From positions 1 through 64,000 of the forward strand of contig CAIXRA010000040.1 of the NCBI GenBank assembly GCA_903921725.1: 64,000 bases of DNA, read 5' to 3'. Source of the stretch: an uncultured Lentisphaerota bacterium (lineage in GTDB: Bacteria; Verrucomicrobiota; Lentisphaeria; Oligosphaerales; CAITYL01). Every line of letters begins with the position of its first letter. Positions within the stretch are counted from its first letter, which is position 1. Position numbers and translations under genes: made by a program. Under the pieces are notes generated by a model that was given only the letters and a program-made list of their open reading frames with translations, searched no databases and had not been told where the DNA came from. This document shows positions 30,481 through 39,114 of the stretch, piece after piece.

Positions 30481-31332
30481 TTGGCGGAAACGGCGTTGGG
30501 CGGCGCCTGGGCGGGTAGTGTACCGATCGTTCTGCAAAAAAATGATGCCGTGGTATTCCCTGGTTTCCTACCACAGAAACAGAATTGCGTGCTGGCGGCG
30601 GGCGACACGGCCTGCGGGTTCGGCAACACGGCGATGGTGCTGGCGGAAAAGAAGTACATCCCGCGGGTGTTTGCGGCGGTGGTCCGCGCCGTCAGCGCCG
30701 TCCGTTCGCTGGTCGCCTACGAATGCGGTGCGGTCGGCCCCGGCAAGGATTGCGGCTACGAGAACGTGTACCTCAAGGCGATCACCGGCTTCCCGATGGC
30801 GCTGGAGGGGAAGAGCGCGGCCTGCGCGCACCTGAGCCCCGTCGGCAACATCGCGGCGGCGGTCTGCGACACCTGGAGCAACGAGTCGGTGCAGAACATC
30901 AAGTTGCTGGCGGCAATGGCACCGACCTGCTACGTCGAGCAGCTCATCTACGACTGCCGCCTGATGAACCGCGCGTCGCAGGACGGCCGCAAAGGGGCTC
31001 TGCAGCTGCGTGACTGGCTCGTGGGCAGTGATGCCGGGCTCGACCCCCAGGCCTTCATTCTGTCGCCGGAGTCGGCCATGGAGATTGCGCGGACGATCGT
31101 GGCCGCCCCCAACCACTACCAAGCCGGCGTTGCCGTGGCGCGCACGGCAATCGGACTGTTGCGGAATGCACACGCACAGGGGCGCCTGGCCCTGCCTGCG
31201 CGGGAGGTCGAGTGGATGGACACCATGCAACGCGCGGTCGATGCGATGCCGACCACCGAGGACAAGTTCATCGAGGAAATGCTGGGGGTCGTCGACACCG
31301 GCAAGTTCGTCCTTTCCGAGTACGGACTGTAA
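30481..31332 (+). pseudogene. mtaB: 5'-truncated methanol:corrinoid methyltransferase (mtaB type)
   Basis: From about residue 35 of the open frame to its end (283 residues) the sequence matches the C-terminal part of MtaB, the zinc enzyme that moves the methanol methyl group to a corrinoid protein. Landmarks are AAGDTACGFGNTAM, VAYECGAVGPGKDCGYEN, ITGFPMALEGKSAACAH and DTWSNESVQ. The two cysteine zinc ligands (in GDTAC and GPGKDC) are present. Intact MtaB is about 460 residues, so roughly the first 200, including the glutamate zinc ligand and much of the TIM barrel, are missing. The upstream sequence does not encode them in any frame. I therefore call it a remnant. A functional short form is unlikely. 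Confidence 0.75.
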
Positions 31333-31474
31333 TCCGCGCGGATCCGGAACGCGACGATGTAGCCATTAGGGCGTCACCCATAGTGCGCGCCCAAGGCGCC
31401 AGCGGAACCCGGCGTGCGCCTCTGCGCCAATCCACCGCCACGCCGTCCGGGTGCAGCCGGCCGGCCCTTCCGCT

Positions 31475-32443
31475 TTAGGACGGTATCCGGTTTGCCCGCG
31501 CCATGTGCCGGTAGCGGGCGGGCGAGACGCCGTAGGCCTGGCGGAAGCACTTGTGGAAATGGGAAATGCTTCGGAAGCCGAGTCCGCCGGCGACGACCAG
31601 AATCTTGTCCGGACTCTCCACCAGCGTCTTGGCGGCGCGCCGGATGCGAATGGCGTTGACGTAATCGGTAGGGGTGGTGTTGAGGTGATGGCGGAAGCGC
31701 TTGCAGATGTAGGCGTGGCTCCGCCCGCTGAGTTTGGGCAGGGCCTGGATGATCCGGGAGAGGTCGGGCGCCGTGTCGATCGCGCGACAGAGGGAGGCCA
31801 GCCAACCCGGGGACGACGCGGTTGCGCCAACTCCGGAATTGCGCAGCGGCGGCTGGGCGACGGTCCAGATCCGGGACAGAAGCGCCACCATCATGACCCG
31901 GCTTTCCGCCGCGGCATGGGCGGGGAGCGTGACCTGCTGGCTGTCGAGCCGGAGAAGCTGCAGGGAAAGCTCGTCCGCATCCGTCCGCGGGATTTCCGCA
32001 TGCAGCGGGAGCCCCTTCCCCCCATAGCCGAGCCACTCGTCCCAGTCGTGGAAATCCAGGAAGCGGAGCGTGTCATGAAAAAGTTCCGCGGCAATGGACA
32101 AGTCCACCAGCTCCACCGTGCGTTCGCCGCCGCCTTGCGGCAGGCTGAAGTGATGCCGGTCCTGCGGCCGGACGAGCACAATCGACCCCGCCTCCAGCAA
32201 CTGCTCGCGGCCGTTGATCCCGTGGATCAGTTGCCCGCGCAGTACCAGCATGACCTCGAAGAATTCATGGCGGTGGTCGCCGCTGCGCAGGTCGTGGCCG
32301 AACGCATGGAAATGCACGTTTGCCGCCTGGGCCACGCTGGCCGAATCGGTCTGCCCGCTGCGCAGCACGTGGAATGAAATGCTGATGCCGGTCTTTGCGT
32401 TGAGGTGGTCGGCCGAGCGTAGCAGAAGAGGCGTGGATGCCAT
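31475..32443 (-). CDS. AraC-family transcriptional regulator
   Basis: This 322-residue regulator has an N-terminal cupin-like sensing domain (HEFFEVMLVLRGQL, LEAGSIVLVRPQDRHHF) and a C-terminal AraC/XylS double helix-turn-helix (ISHFHKCFRQAYGVSPARYR). The ATG at 32443 is chosen because a well-matched promoter lies at 32480-32507, and a longer frame to 32491 would overlap it. It lies between the truncated mtaB and the intact mtaC, divergent from mtaC with about 200 bp between starts, so it most likely controls the methyltransferase genes and possibly itself. The inducer is unknown. Confidence 0.85.
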   Translation of the reverse strand: MASTPLLLRSADHLNAKTGISISFHVLRSGQTDSASVAQAANVHFHAFGHDLRSGDHRHEFFEVMLVLRGQLIHGINGREQLLEAGSIVLVRPQDRHHFSLPQGGGERTVELVDLSIAAELFHDTLRFLDFHDWDEWLGYGGKGLPLHAEIPRTDADELSLQLLRLDSQQVTLPAHAAAESRVMMVALLSRIWTVAQPPLRNSGVGATASSPGWLASLCRAIDTAPDLSRIIQALPKLSGRSHAYICKRFRHHLNTTPTDYVNAIRIRRAAKTLVESPDKILVVAGGLGFRSISHFHKCFRQAYGVSPARYRHMARANRIPS

Positions 32444-32479
32444 GTCTTTATCCTTAGTTTCCGTTGAACATGCGAGGAA

Positions 32480-32507
32480 AATATAGAGCATGTTTTGTGA
32501 CAGTCAA
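32480..32507 (-). promoter_or_regulatory. Promoter of the AraC regulator gene
   Basis: On the minus strand TTGACT (32507-32502), 16 bp and TATATT (32485-32480) form a good sigma70-type promoter about 37 bp upstream of the regulator ATG. On the plus strand a TATAAT (32511-32516) that could serve mtaC begins 4 bp away but has no matching -35, which would suit activator-dependent transcription. Confidence 0.6.
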
Positions 32508-32649
32508 CAGTATAATATTCGCATCAAATCGGGCTGGATCCGGGTTGTCAAATGGAAAACAGAGCATAGTTTAATCCAGTACACTCATCGGCCGCATGTG
32601 TATTTTGACGATTCCAAACGAAAGCCGAAAACCACCAGGAGGAGAAGCC

Positions 32650-33285
32650 GTGGCGCAAATTGAAGAACTCTACAATGCCATCCTCAAGGGCAACCGCAAG
32701 ATTGTCCAGGAGCAGGTACAGGCGGCCGTTGCGGGCGGGATGTCGCCGCAGGAGATTCTGTTCGAGTCGATGGTTCCGGCCATACGCGAAATCGGCGACC
32801 GCTTCAGCCGCGGACAGGCGTTCGTTCCGGAAATGCTGATCGGGGCGCGGGCCATGCAGGCCGGCGTCCAGATCCTGCAGCCGCTGATGGACAAGGCCGG
32901 CATGAAGTCGCTGGGCAAGGTTGCGATTGGGACCGTGAAGGGCGATCTGCACGACATCGGCAAGAACCTGGTGGCCATGATGGTCAAGAGCGCCGGCTAC
33001 GAGGTGATCGACCTCGGCGTCGACGTGCCAGTGGAAAAATTCGAGGACTGCGTCAAGAACAGCAACGTTGACGTCCTGATGCTGTCCGCGCTGTTAACCA
33101 CGACCATGCCCTACATGAAAACCGTCGTCGACCACCTCAAGGGGCAGGGGCTCAAATGCCGGATATTGATCGGCGGCGCCCCCGTCACACAGGCCTACTG
33201 CAACCAGATTGGCGCCGACGGCTATTCACCCGACGCCAACCAGGCCCTCGGGCTGGTCGAGGGGTTTTTTCAAAAAGCCTCCTGA
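32650..33285 (+). CDS. mtaC: Corrinoid protein of a methyltransferase system (mtaC type)
   Basis: This 211-residue protein carries a cobalamin cofactor and shuttles methyl groups between methyltransferases. The N-terminal four-helix cap (about 5-85) precedes the B12-binding Rossmann domain, which has the base-off signature GDLHDIGKNLV. His101 is the lower cobalt ligand. SALLTTTM and GGAPV contact the corrin. The start is a GTG preceded by AGGAGGAG, and the frame upstream lacks a better site. The family includes MtaC, MtbC and related O-demethylase proteins. The mtaC assignment rests on the adjacent mtaB remnant and the mtaA-like gene, so substrate specificity is inferred. A reductive-activator gene follows 39 bp downstream. 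Confidence 0.88.
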   Translation: MAQIEELYNAILKGNRKIVQEQVQAAVAGGMSPQEILFESMVPAIREIGDRFSRGQAFVPEMLIGARAMQAGVQILQPLMDKAGMKSLGKVAIGTVKGDLHDIGKNLVAMMVKSAGYEVIDLGVDVPVEKFEDCVKNSNVDVLMLSALLTTTMPYMKTVVDHLKGQGLKCRILIGGAPVTQAYCNQIGADGYSPDANQALGLVEGFFQKAS

Positions 33286-33324
33286 GGCCGCGCGACGCAA
33301 GCAGAGAGGAAGGAGCAACCGCCG

Positions 33325-34944
33325 TTGCGGATACGCTTTCATATCGCCAGTCAAATTCTGGAGGCTGAAGCCGCACCCGGCGACGGCCTTCTGGAACTGG
33401 CCGGACGCGCGGGGTTCCAGATCAACCTGCCGTGCGGAAAAGCCGGCCGCTGCGGTTCCTGCCGCGTCAAGGTGAGCGGGGGGACCGTCCTGGAAGACGG
33501 CCGCCGGATCGTGGCGGAGACCCCGATGTGGGTTCGAAGCTGTCACACCTCGGTCGTTGAAGGCGACCTGCGGGTGGAGGTCCCCCTGTCGGCCGTCGTG
33601 CGGCCGAAGGACGGCGCGCCGGTGGAAGACGATGCGTCGAACCTGTTTCCCGACGGCCTGCCGATGACGGTTCCGATGGGCGTTCCGGCGGTGGGGGACC
33701 CGCCCAGCTTCGGAATCGCAGCCGATCTTGGCACGACCGGAGTGACAGTCGCCTTGCTCGACCTCCGCTCCGGAAAACTGCGGGGAACCGCCTCAGGCTG
33801 GAACCGACAGCTGGCGGTCGCGGACAATGTCCTCTCCAGAATCGCCTACACGGCCGGATCGCCGGAACGCGTGGCGGAGCTCCAGAAGATGGCCGTCGTC
33901 CAATCCATCAACCCGCTGACAGAACGGCTTTGCGCGACGCATGGCGTGGGACTCCGGCAAATCAAAGCGTGCGTCATCGCCGGCAACACCGTGATGGCGC
34001 ATCTGGCAGCCGGTGAAGCGGTCGGGGCGATCGGGCAATACCCGTTCACCCCGCCCTATCTGGAACTGCCGTCCCGGACCGCCGGCGAGCTCGGACTGGC
34101 GGCCTCGCCGGAGGCAGATGTTTGGTTTTGCCCCGCCATTTCAGGCTACCTCGGGGGGGACATCTCCGCCGGTTTTCTGGATTGCGCGCTGGACGAGGCG
34201 CACGGATGCATCCTGTTCATTGACGCCGGCACCAACGCCGAAATCCTGCTGAGGCTCCCTGATGGAACCATCCACGCCTGCTCGACTCCCGCAGGCCCGG
34301 CGCTGGAGGGGTGCGGCCTGCGCTGCGGATCCAGCGCCGTCGCCGGCGCCGTCAACCACCTCCTGCCGGGGCATGATGGCAGCCAGTGGGAACTCTCCGT
34401 CATCGGCGACGCGCCGCCCCAGTCGATCTGCGCGTCCGCCTACATCGAACTGATGGCCGAAATCCGCCGCCGCGGCTGGGTGGATTCGTTCGGACGGCTG
34501 CAGGCGGACCGCATTCCGCCCGGCGTCGGGTGCCACGGCGAAGCGGCGTCCGCGAACGGGATACGGGTTGGAGCCGACCTGCTGGTCGAGGAGGCGGACA
34601 TCGCGCTGATTCTCCAGGCAAAGGCCGCCGTCCAGGCCGGGATCGCCGTGTTGCTGGACGTTGCCGGCATCACCGCCGGGCAGATCGACGAAGTCCTTCT
34701 GGCCGGCGCCCTCGGCGAGCATCTCGACTTGGCGGCGGCGATCCGCATCGGGCTTTTCCCGGATCTTCCGGCCGCCCGATACCGCCGGGTCGGCAATGCC
34801 AGCCTGAAAGGGGCTGTCCGCTGCCTCCTCGATGCCCCGGCGGCACGGGGACTGCGCGAACGGGTCCGGCGGGTGAACGTGGTCGAGCTGAAGACACAGG
34901 ACTCCTTCAACGATCTCTACATCGACGGGCTTTCCCTGCCATGA
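33325..34944 (+). CDS. Ferredoxin-ASKHA corrinoid reductive activator (RACo-like)
   Basis: This 539-residue protein probably re-reduces inactive Co(II) corrinoid to Co(I) with ATP, as RACo-type activators do. An N-terminal plant-type 2Fe-2S domain has Cys37, Cys43, Cys46 and Cys73 (PCGKAGRCGSC and RSCHT). A linker leads into the DUF4445 / ASKHA ATPase fold (FGIAADLGTTGVTVALLDL, LFIDAGTNAEILL, LAGALGEHLDLAAAIRIGLF). The start is a TTG with AAGGAG about 11 bases upstream. The stop overlaps the next ATG (ATGA), indicating coupling. It lies downstream of mtaC in the same operon. Confidence 0.85.
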   Translation: MRIRFHIASQILEAEAAPGDGLLELAGRAGFQINLPCGKAGRCGSCRVKVSGGTVLEDGRRIVAETPMWVRSCHTSVVEGDLRVEVPLSAVVRPKDGAPVEDDASNLFPDGLPMTVPMGVPAVGDPPSFGIAADLGTTGVTVALLDLRSGKLRGTASGWNRQLAVADNVLSRIAYTAGSPERVAELQKMAVVQSINPLTERLCATHGVGLRQIKACVIAGNTVMAHLAAGEAVGAIGQYPFTPPYLELPSRTAGELGLAASPEADVWFCPAISGYLGGDISAGFLDCALDEAHGCILFIDAGTNAEILLRLPDGTIHACSTPAGPALEGCGLRCGSSAVAGAVNHLLPGHDGSQWELSVIGDAPPQSICASAYIELMAEIRRRGWVDSFGRLQADRIPPGVGCHGEAASANGIRVGADLLVEEADIALILQAKAAVQAGIAVLLDVAGITAGQIDEVLLAGALGEHLDLAAAIRIGLFPDLPAARYRRVGNASLKGAVRCLLDAPAARGLRERVRRVNVVELKTQDSFNDLYIDGLSLP

Positions 34945-35615
34945 AGATCCCGTCGCCCACGCCGGCCCAGGCCGAACAAATTTACAGCGACGCCCTCGAC
35001 CGGTTCTGGATGATCCGGCGCAAGAGGCATGAGACCGCGGAAAATTCCGGTTCCTTTGCCGAATTTGAAGAGGCTGTCCGCGAGGCGGAACCGGTGGTGC
35101 GCGCCGGCTTCAGGCCGACCTTTGCCGCCGCCGTCGTCTCGCCCGTCCATCTCCGGGAAACCACGCTCTCCCTGCCCAACGGACTGACCCTCCCCATCGC
35201 CGCGCGGGTCACCGCCGGCATCCGGGCGGGCGGAACGCCCCTGGTCGTCGCCTACGGCCTCACGACCGGCCTTTCCTCCGCCACGCTTCTCGCCGGTCTT
35301 GGAAACGACTACATCGCCCAGCAGTTCGCCCACCTGATTGCCGTCGATCTTGTCAGCGCCTGCGGCCGCCACCTCCACCGGTTGCTCCGGCACTCCTTTC
35401 CGGAAAAGGCCATGCTCCGCATCGCCGTTGCCACCGGCGGCGCCCCGGCCGGCCGCTCCGCCATGCATGCCGCGTGGAACCCACACGCGACGGCAGCCCT
35501 GCTCCCGCTTCTCCCGCCCGGCGCGCTGAAAATCACCGCCACCGAAGCGGGTGCCCTGCACCCCAACTATTCCGTCGTGGGACTGGCCGTCGGGCTGCCC
35601 GCTCCGCCCCCATGA
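34941..35615 (+). CDS. Small protein resembling the MetH reactivation domain
   Basis: This 224-residue cytosolic protein starts within the stop of the activator gene. The N-terminal 60 residues are helical (DRFWMIRRKRHET). The central part (PLVVAYGLTTGL, then DYIAQQFAHLIAVDLVSACGRHLHRLL) and the end (LLPLLPPGALKITATEAGALHPNYSVVGLAVG) follow the rhythm of the AdoMet-binding activation domain of B12-dependent methionine synthase, stand-alone versions of which occur in corrinoid methyltransferase clusters. The classic RxSPGYG loop is not clear, so the assignment is tentative. The context supports a role in corrinoid repair. A MITE-like element follows. Confidence 0.45.
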   Translation: MKIPSPTPAQAEQIYSDALDRFWMIRRKRHETAENSGSFAEFEEAVREAEPVVRAGFRPTFAAAVVSPVHLRETTLSLPNGLTLPIAARVTAGIRAGGTPLVVAYGLTTGLSSATLLAGLGNDYIAQQFAHLIAVDLVSACGRHLHRLLRHSFPEKAMLRIAVATGGAPAGRSAMHAAWNPHATAALLPLLPPGALKITATEAGALHPNYSVVGLAVGLPAPPP

Positions 35616-35625
35616 TCCGGACAAA

Positions 35626-35892
35626 GTGCTTATCCGCGAATTAAAAATACCGCCTGTCGCGGCGGAAACGGGCCAGTTGCAAGGCACGAGGATTGAGAAT
35701 ATCGGGATATGTGATTGACGAGTAACGCTGCAAATGGCCCGTTTCCGCCGCGACCCGGAGGGCTGCCGTCCTTTTGGGCCGCTTTTTCCAATGTTCAGTC
35801 GTTACATGTCCCGACATGCGCCTCCTTCACATCGAAAAAATCGACTCAAAATGATTGGCAGCAGACGCTATTTTTAATTCACGGATAAGCAC
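35626..35892. mobile_element. MITE-like element with nested inverted repeats
   Basis: The 24-base ends (35626-35649 and 35869-35892) are inverted repeats matching at 23 of 24 positions, starting GTGCTTATCCG. Inside, a 27-base pair of arms (35656-35682 and 35728-35754) matches inversely at 25 of 27. The 267-bp element has no coding capacity, and both ends abut a possible AAA target duplication. This is the architecture of a non-autonomous miniature inverted-repeat element. It occupies almost all of the 310-bp gap before the mtaA-like gene and could affect that gene's expression through its long hairpin. No parent transposase with these ends is in the window. Confidence 0.6.
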
Positions 35893-35925
35893 AAAATCAA
35901 AATAACAGAAACGAAGCTCTCACCA

Positions 35926-36978
35926 ATGGACAACGCCTTCTATCTGGATCTCGCCGGCAAGCATGGCGGCATGCCGGTCGGAACCGACCTGGTCCTGCAT
36001 GAACAGCCCGACCCCCAGGCCGTCAAGATGGACGGGGGCCGCCTCGGCGCCGTCATCGTCGAGGCAGCTTCCCGTTACCGGACCCCCGTTGCCATGCCGC
36101 TCATGGACCTCATGCTTGAAAAACGCCACATGCTGCGGCTGCTCGGCATCCCCGAGGATCAGATCCCGACCTGGCATTTTCCGGATGTCCCGACCGCCGG
36201 GGCGCGCGCCAGGATCCGCGAAGGGCTCACCGCCGCGCTGGATCCGCAGCTGCAGGCGCATGTGGACTCCATCTCCCATGTAGCCCGCACGACCAGCCTC
36301 CATGCGGTGGGCATGAGCATCGGCCCCTTCTCGCTTGCCACCAAGCTCCTCGGCGACCCCATCACCCCGGTCTATCTCAGCGGCATGGGGATGACTGCCA
36401 ACGACGAACCGGACGTCGCCCGGCTCGACGCCGTCCTCGAGCTCGCCTTCCAGACCGTCATGCGCTCACTGGAGGCCCAGATCGCCGCCGGGGCCCAGTC
36501 CATCTTCATCGCCGAACCCGCCGGCAACAAGGTGTTCTTCTCGCCCAACCAGCTCGAGGCCGGGGCCGACATCTTCGAGCGCTACGTCATCCAGTGGAAC
36601 CGCCGGATCGCCGAACGCCTCCGCGCCGCCGGCGTCCACCTTCTCTTCCATTGCTGCGGGGAACTGGTGGATCCGATGGTGCAGGCGTATGGCCGCCTCG
36701 GCGCCTCGCTCATCAGCCTCGGCAGCTCCCGCGACCTCGTCCACGATGCCGGACTGCTGCCCGAAAACATCGTGCTCTACGGCAATCTGCCATCAAAAAA
36801 ATTCTACTCCGACGAGCTTATTTCGGCCGATGAGGTCCGCCTCCAGTCCGCCGGGCTCCGCAGCCGTATGCGCGCATGCGGACACCCGTTCATCCTCGGC
36901 ACCGAGTGCGACGTCCTCAGCGTCCCCGGCTGCGAGGCCCAGCTCAAGGCCAAGCTGGAGGCCATCGTCAACACCTGA
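35926..36978 (+). CDS. Uroporphyrinogen-decarboxylase-family methyltransferase (mtaA type)
   Basis: This 350-residue TIM-barrel protein belongs to the URO-D superfamily, whose methyltransferase members (MtaA, MtbA, CmuA) move methyl groups from corrinoid proteins to a thiol or tetrahydrofolate acceptor. The zinc motif HxC...C is present: His242 and Cys244 in FHCCGEL and Cys328 in LGTECDVLSVPG. It lacks a decarboxylase-like N-terminus. Being downstream of mtaC and its activator, it most likely completes the methyl-transfer chain. Whether the acceptor is tetrahydrofolate or another molecule cannot be read from sequence. The ATG has no strong ribosome site, and the MITE-like element ends about 33 bp before it. 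Confidence 0.8.
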   Translation: MDNAFYLDLAGKHGGMPVGTDLVLHEQPDPQAVKMDGGRLGAVIVEAASRYRTPVAMPLMDLMLEKRHMLRLLGIPEDQIPTWHFPDVPTAGARARIREGLTAALDPQLQAHVDSISHVARTTSLHAVGMSIGPFSLATKLLGDPITPVYLSGMGMTANDEPDVARLDAVLELAFQTVMRSLEAQIAAGAQSIFIAEPAGNKVFFSPNQLEAGADIFERYVIQWNRRIAERLRAAGVHLLFHCCGELVDPMVQAYGRLGASLISLGSSRDLVHDAGLLPENIVLYGNLPSKKFYSDELISADEVRLQSAGLRSRMRACGHPFILGTECDVLSVPGCEAQLKAKLEAIVNT

Positions 36979-37184
36979 ACCGCACACGATGCGCCGACCT
37001 CTGCTACCGCACCGGCGGCAGCGTGTTCGGCCTGGTTCAGCAGGCGGCGGTGGGGTCGCCGCAGTAGATTATGGATTATTCATCCCGTTGGATACGGCTC
37101 TTCAAGCGCCATGCCTTGGAATCGAAAACGTCCGACGGAAATAGGCAACCAGGTAAAAACGCAACCATAGGGAAACAGACCGCC

Positions 37185-38426
37185 ATGAAGCTCCTTCCGT
37201 CCGGATTTGCCGCCGTGTTCCTTTTTGCTACCGCCGCCGTATGCGCGCCGCCGTCCACCCCGCCGGTTTCCGGGGATGCCGTGGTCGCGCCGCAGAAGAT
37301 GCCGCAGCCGACGGCGGAGCCGGCACCCGCCGCCGCGACCACCCTCTATTCAAGCGTCCGCTCGTTCGGCGCAACGGGCGACGGCATCGCCGACGACACG
37401 CCCGCCTTCACCCGGGCCGCCGAGGACGCGCTCAAGAACGGGCGTACGCTTTTCATCCCCTCCGGCGACTACAAGCTGACCGGCCGGATCGTCTGCCACC
37501 GCTGGACGAAAGAGTTCGGGCGCGGTAGCCTGACGGTGCTCGGGGAAAACGTGCGCTTCACCCGCCTGCACTTTTACCCGCAGGCCGCCAACGACGTCCT
37601 GTTCGAGCACACCGAATGGTTCGTGGTGAAGAACCTGACGGTGACCGCGGAGGTGCCGGACGACCAGCCGCACCGCGGCATCGCCTTTTCCACGCCGCTG
37701 AATGCGCAGAGCGCGTACAGCTCCTACGAGAACATCCAGATCTCCGGGAGGTTCAAGTACGCCTGGTTCAACCGTTTCACGATGCATGACCAGTGGCGGA
37801 ACGTCTCGTCCAAGGGCCCCCTCTGCCACTTCATGTTCGCGCATTCCGCCAGCCACGACACGCCGCTGGGCCCTTCCAAAACGGGCTGGAACAGCGGCTC
37901 GGAAGGCTGGTTCCACAACCTCGGCACGCTCGACGGCGTCGTCTGCAACGGCGGCGAAGTGGGGGTGGCCGGCGCGGTGATGCAGTTCAATTTTGTGCAG
38001 TTCACCGCGCAGGGGCAGACGACCGGCGGCGGCGCCGGAAACCGCATCCTGCCGAAGGGCGACCCCGGCACGGGGATCTATCTGGTGGGGCGCGACAACA
38101 CGGCGGGCGGCGCCCTGAGGGGCAACACCATCGGCGCCTATTACACGGAGGTGACCGAACGTCCGCTCTACGCACGCAACGGCGGCGTGATCCGGGGCTC
38201 GAGTGCGTTTTTCCAGGGGCGGGCGGCCTCTCCGTTCCCCGCCGCCATCGTGCTCGACAACACGCGCCTCGTCTTCGGCACCGTCACGGTGCGGATGCCG
38301 TTCACCAACCTCTTCGCCGGCGAAAACAAGGCGTCCTGCGGCGTCGAACTGCTCGACGCCCCGCATGCCAAGGCCAAGACCGACGCCACAAGCCGGCTGA
38401 AGGTCAACACCGCCATGGGGGAATGA
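37185..38426 (+). CDS. Secreted right-handed beta-helix protein (pectin-lyase fold)
   Basis: This 413-residue protein starts at the ATG at 37185; the signal peptide (SGFAAVFLFATAAVCA) fits this start, not an upstream one at 37071. After a Pro/Ala-rich linker comes the hallmark FGATGDGIADDTPAFTRAAEDA followed by TLFIPSGDYKLTG. These open the Pectate_lyase_3 / polygalacturonase-like beta-helix used by many polysaccharide-active enzymes and by phage tail spikes. No catalytic residues can be fixed. It lies downstream of the methyl-transfer genes, which is suggestive because pectin breakdown releases methanol. Confidence 0.72.
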   Translation: MKLLPSGFAAVFLFATAAVCAPPSTPPVSGDAVVAPQKMPQPTAEPAPAAATTLYSSVRSFGATGDGIADDTPAFTRAAEDALKNGRTLFIPSGDYKLTGRIVCHRWTKEFGRGSLTVLGENVRFTRLHFYPQAANDVLFEHTEWFVVKNLTVTAEVPDDQPHRGIAFSTPLNAQSAYSSYENIQISGRFKYAWFNRFTMHDQWRNVSSKGPLCHFMFAHSASHDTPLGPSKTGWNSGSEGWFHNLGTLDGVVCNGGEVGVAGAVMQFNFVQFTAQGQTTGGGAGNRILPKGDPGTGIYLVGRDNTAGGALRGNTIGAYYTEVTERPLYARNGGVIRGSSAFFQGRAASPFPAAIVLDNTRLVFGTVTVRMPFTNLFAGENKASCGVELLDAPHAKAKTDATSRLKVNTAMGE

Positions 38427-38818
38427 GGCGCGGCATTCCTCCGGCCGCGTCCGGGTTGGCGCAAGCAACGCGGCGACAGATTCGCGCATGTCCGGCTTGC
38501 CGCGCGGGCGGTTCCACCAGCTCGAATTTGCCGGAGAGCTAGGCGCCGCGCTGCTGCGGATCCAGGATATTGCCCTTCTTCTTGTCGCGCCGGAGTCACC
38601 GGGGTCATGTTGCGTCTTCCTTATACTTCCTCTTTCAGCCCGGACAGATGCAACAAAAACGGCCTTTTGTCGGCGGCTTGATTGTGAAGGTCGCAATTCC
38701 GGGCCCAACCTTACATGGCCAATGAAGCCTCCCCGATCCAAAGGTCGGGGTATGTCACCCCAATAGGAATTAAAACACTGGCGTGACGTGCTCAGCACAT
38801 GGGAAGCATGGGCGAACA
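38427..38818. other. Intergenic stretch, no gene recognised
   Basis: About 390 bp lie between the beta-helix gene and the transposase remnant. Open frames here are short and resemble no family I know. The right end may be decayed insertion-sequence DNA because it directly continues the truncated transposase frame. Confidence 0.4.
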
Positions 38819-38965
38819 TCAGTGACACCGTATGAATCCAGGGCGTAACCGAACGAGTTTCTCCTCCACGCCATGCTCCTCCACCGCCAATCTGGAAACC
38901 AAATGCGGCGGAACCAAGTCGCAGATTTGCTTCAGCACGGTAAATTGATGGCGGGTCGAATTCAT
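38819..38965 (-). pseudogene. Truncated IS4-type transposase
   Basis: From the ATG at 38965 the frame reads 48 codons and then stops. It begins MNSTRHQFTVLKQICDL, nearly identical to the transposase start at the left window edge, and continues with VPPHLVSRLAVEEHG, which resembles the N-terminal DUF4372 region of IS4-family transposases. The rest of a transposase (several hundred codons with the DDE core) is absent, so this is a remnant. AGGAGG remains about 7 bases before the ATG. Confidence 0.65.
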
Positions 38966-39051
38966 GGCCGTGCCTCCTTTTGTGGTAAAAAGAAAGTACG
39001 CCATGACCGGCCCTTTTCTACTCAAAACTCAATCCGCGCAGGATGACTGTG
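38915..39051. repeat. IS end, copy 2 of a long direct repeat
   Basis: This matches 1-137 in the same orientation: 114 of 118 bases identical over 38915-39032 without gaps, then a shared GGATGACTGTG ending at 39051. It covers the 5' end of the truncated transposase and its leader. Confidence 0.75.
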
Positions 39052-39114
39052 GATCAGAGCTTTTGGTGTGACAGCTTTTCTCCCGCAGAGGCGCGGAGAG
39101 GCGAAAGGGATAAC

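Noticed and set aside
35616-35925. Cobalamin riboswitch before the mtaA-like gene
   Set aside because: No recognisable B12-box sequence. The structure is two nested inverted repeats with terminal arms, which fits a MITE better.
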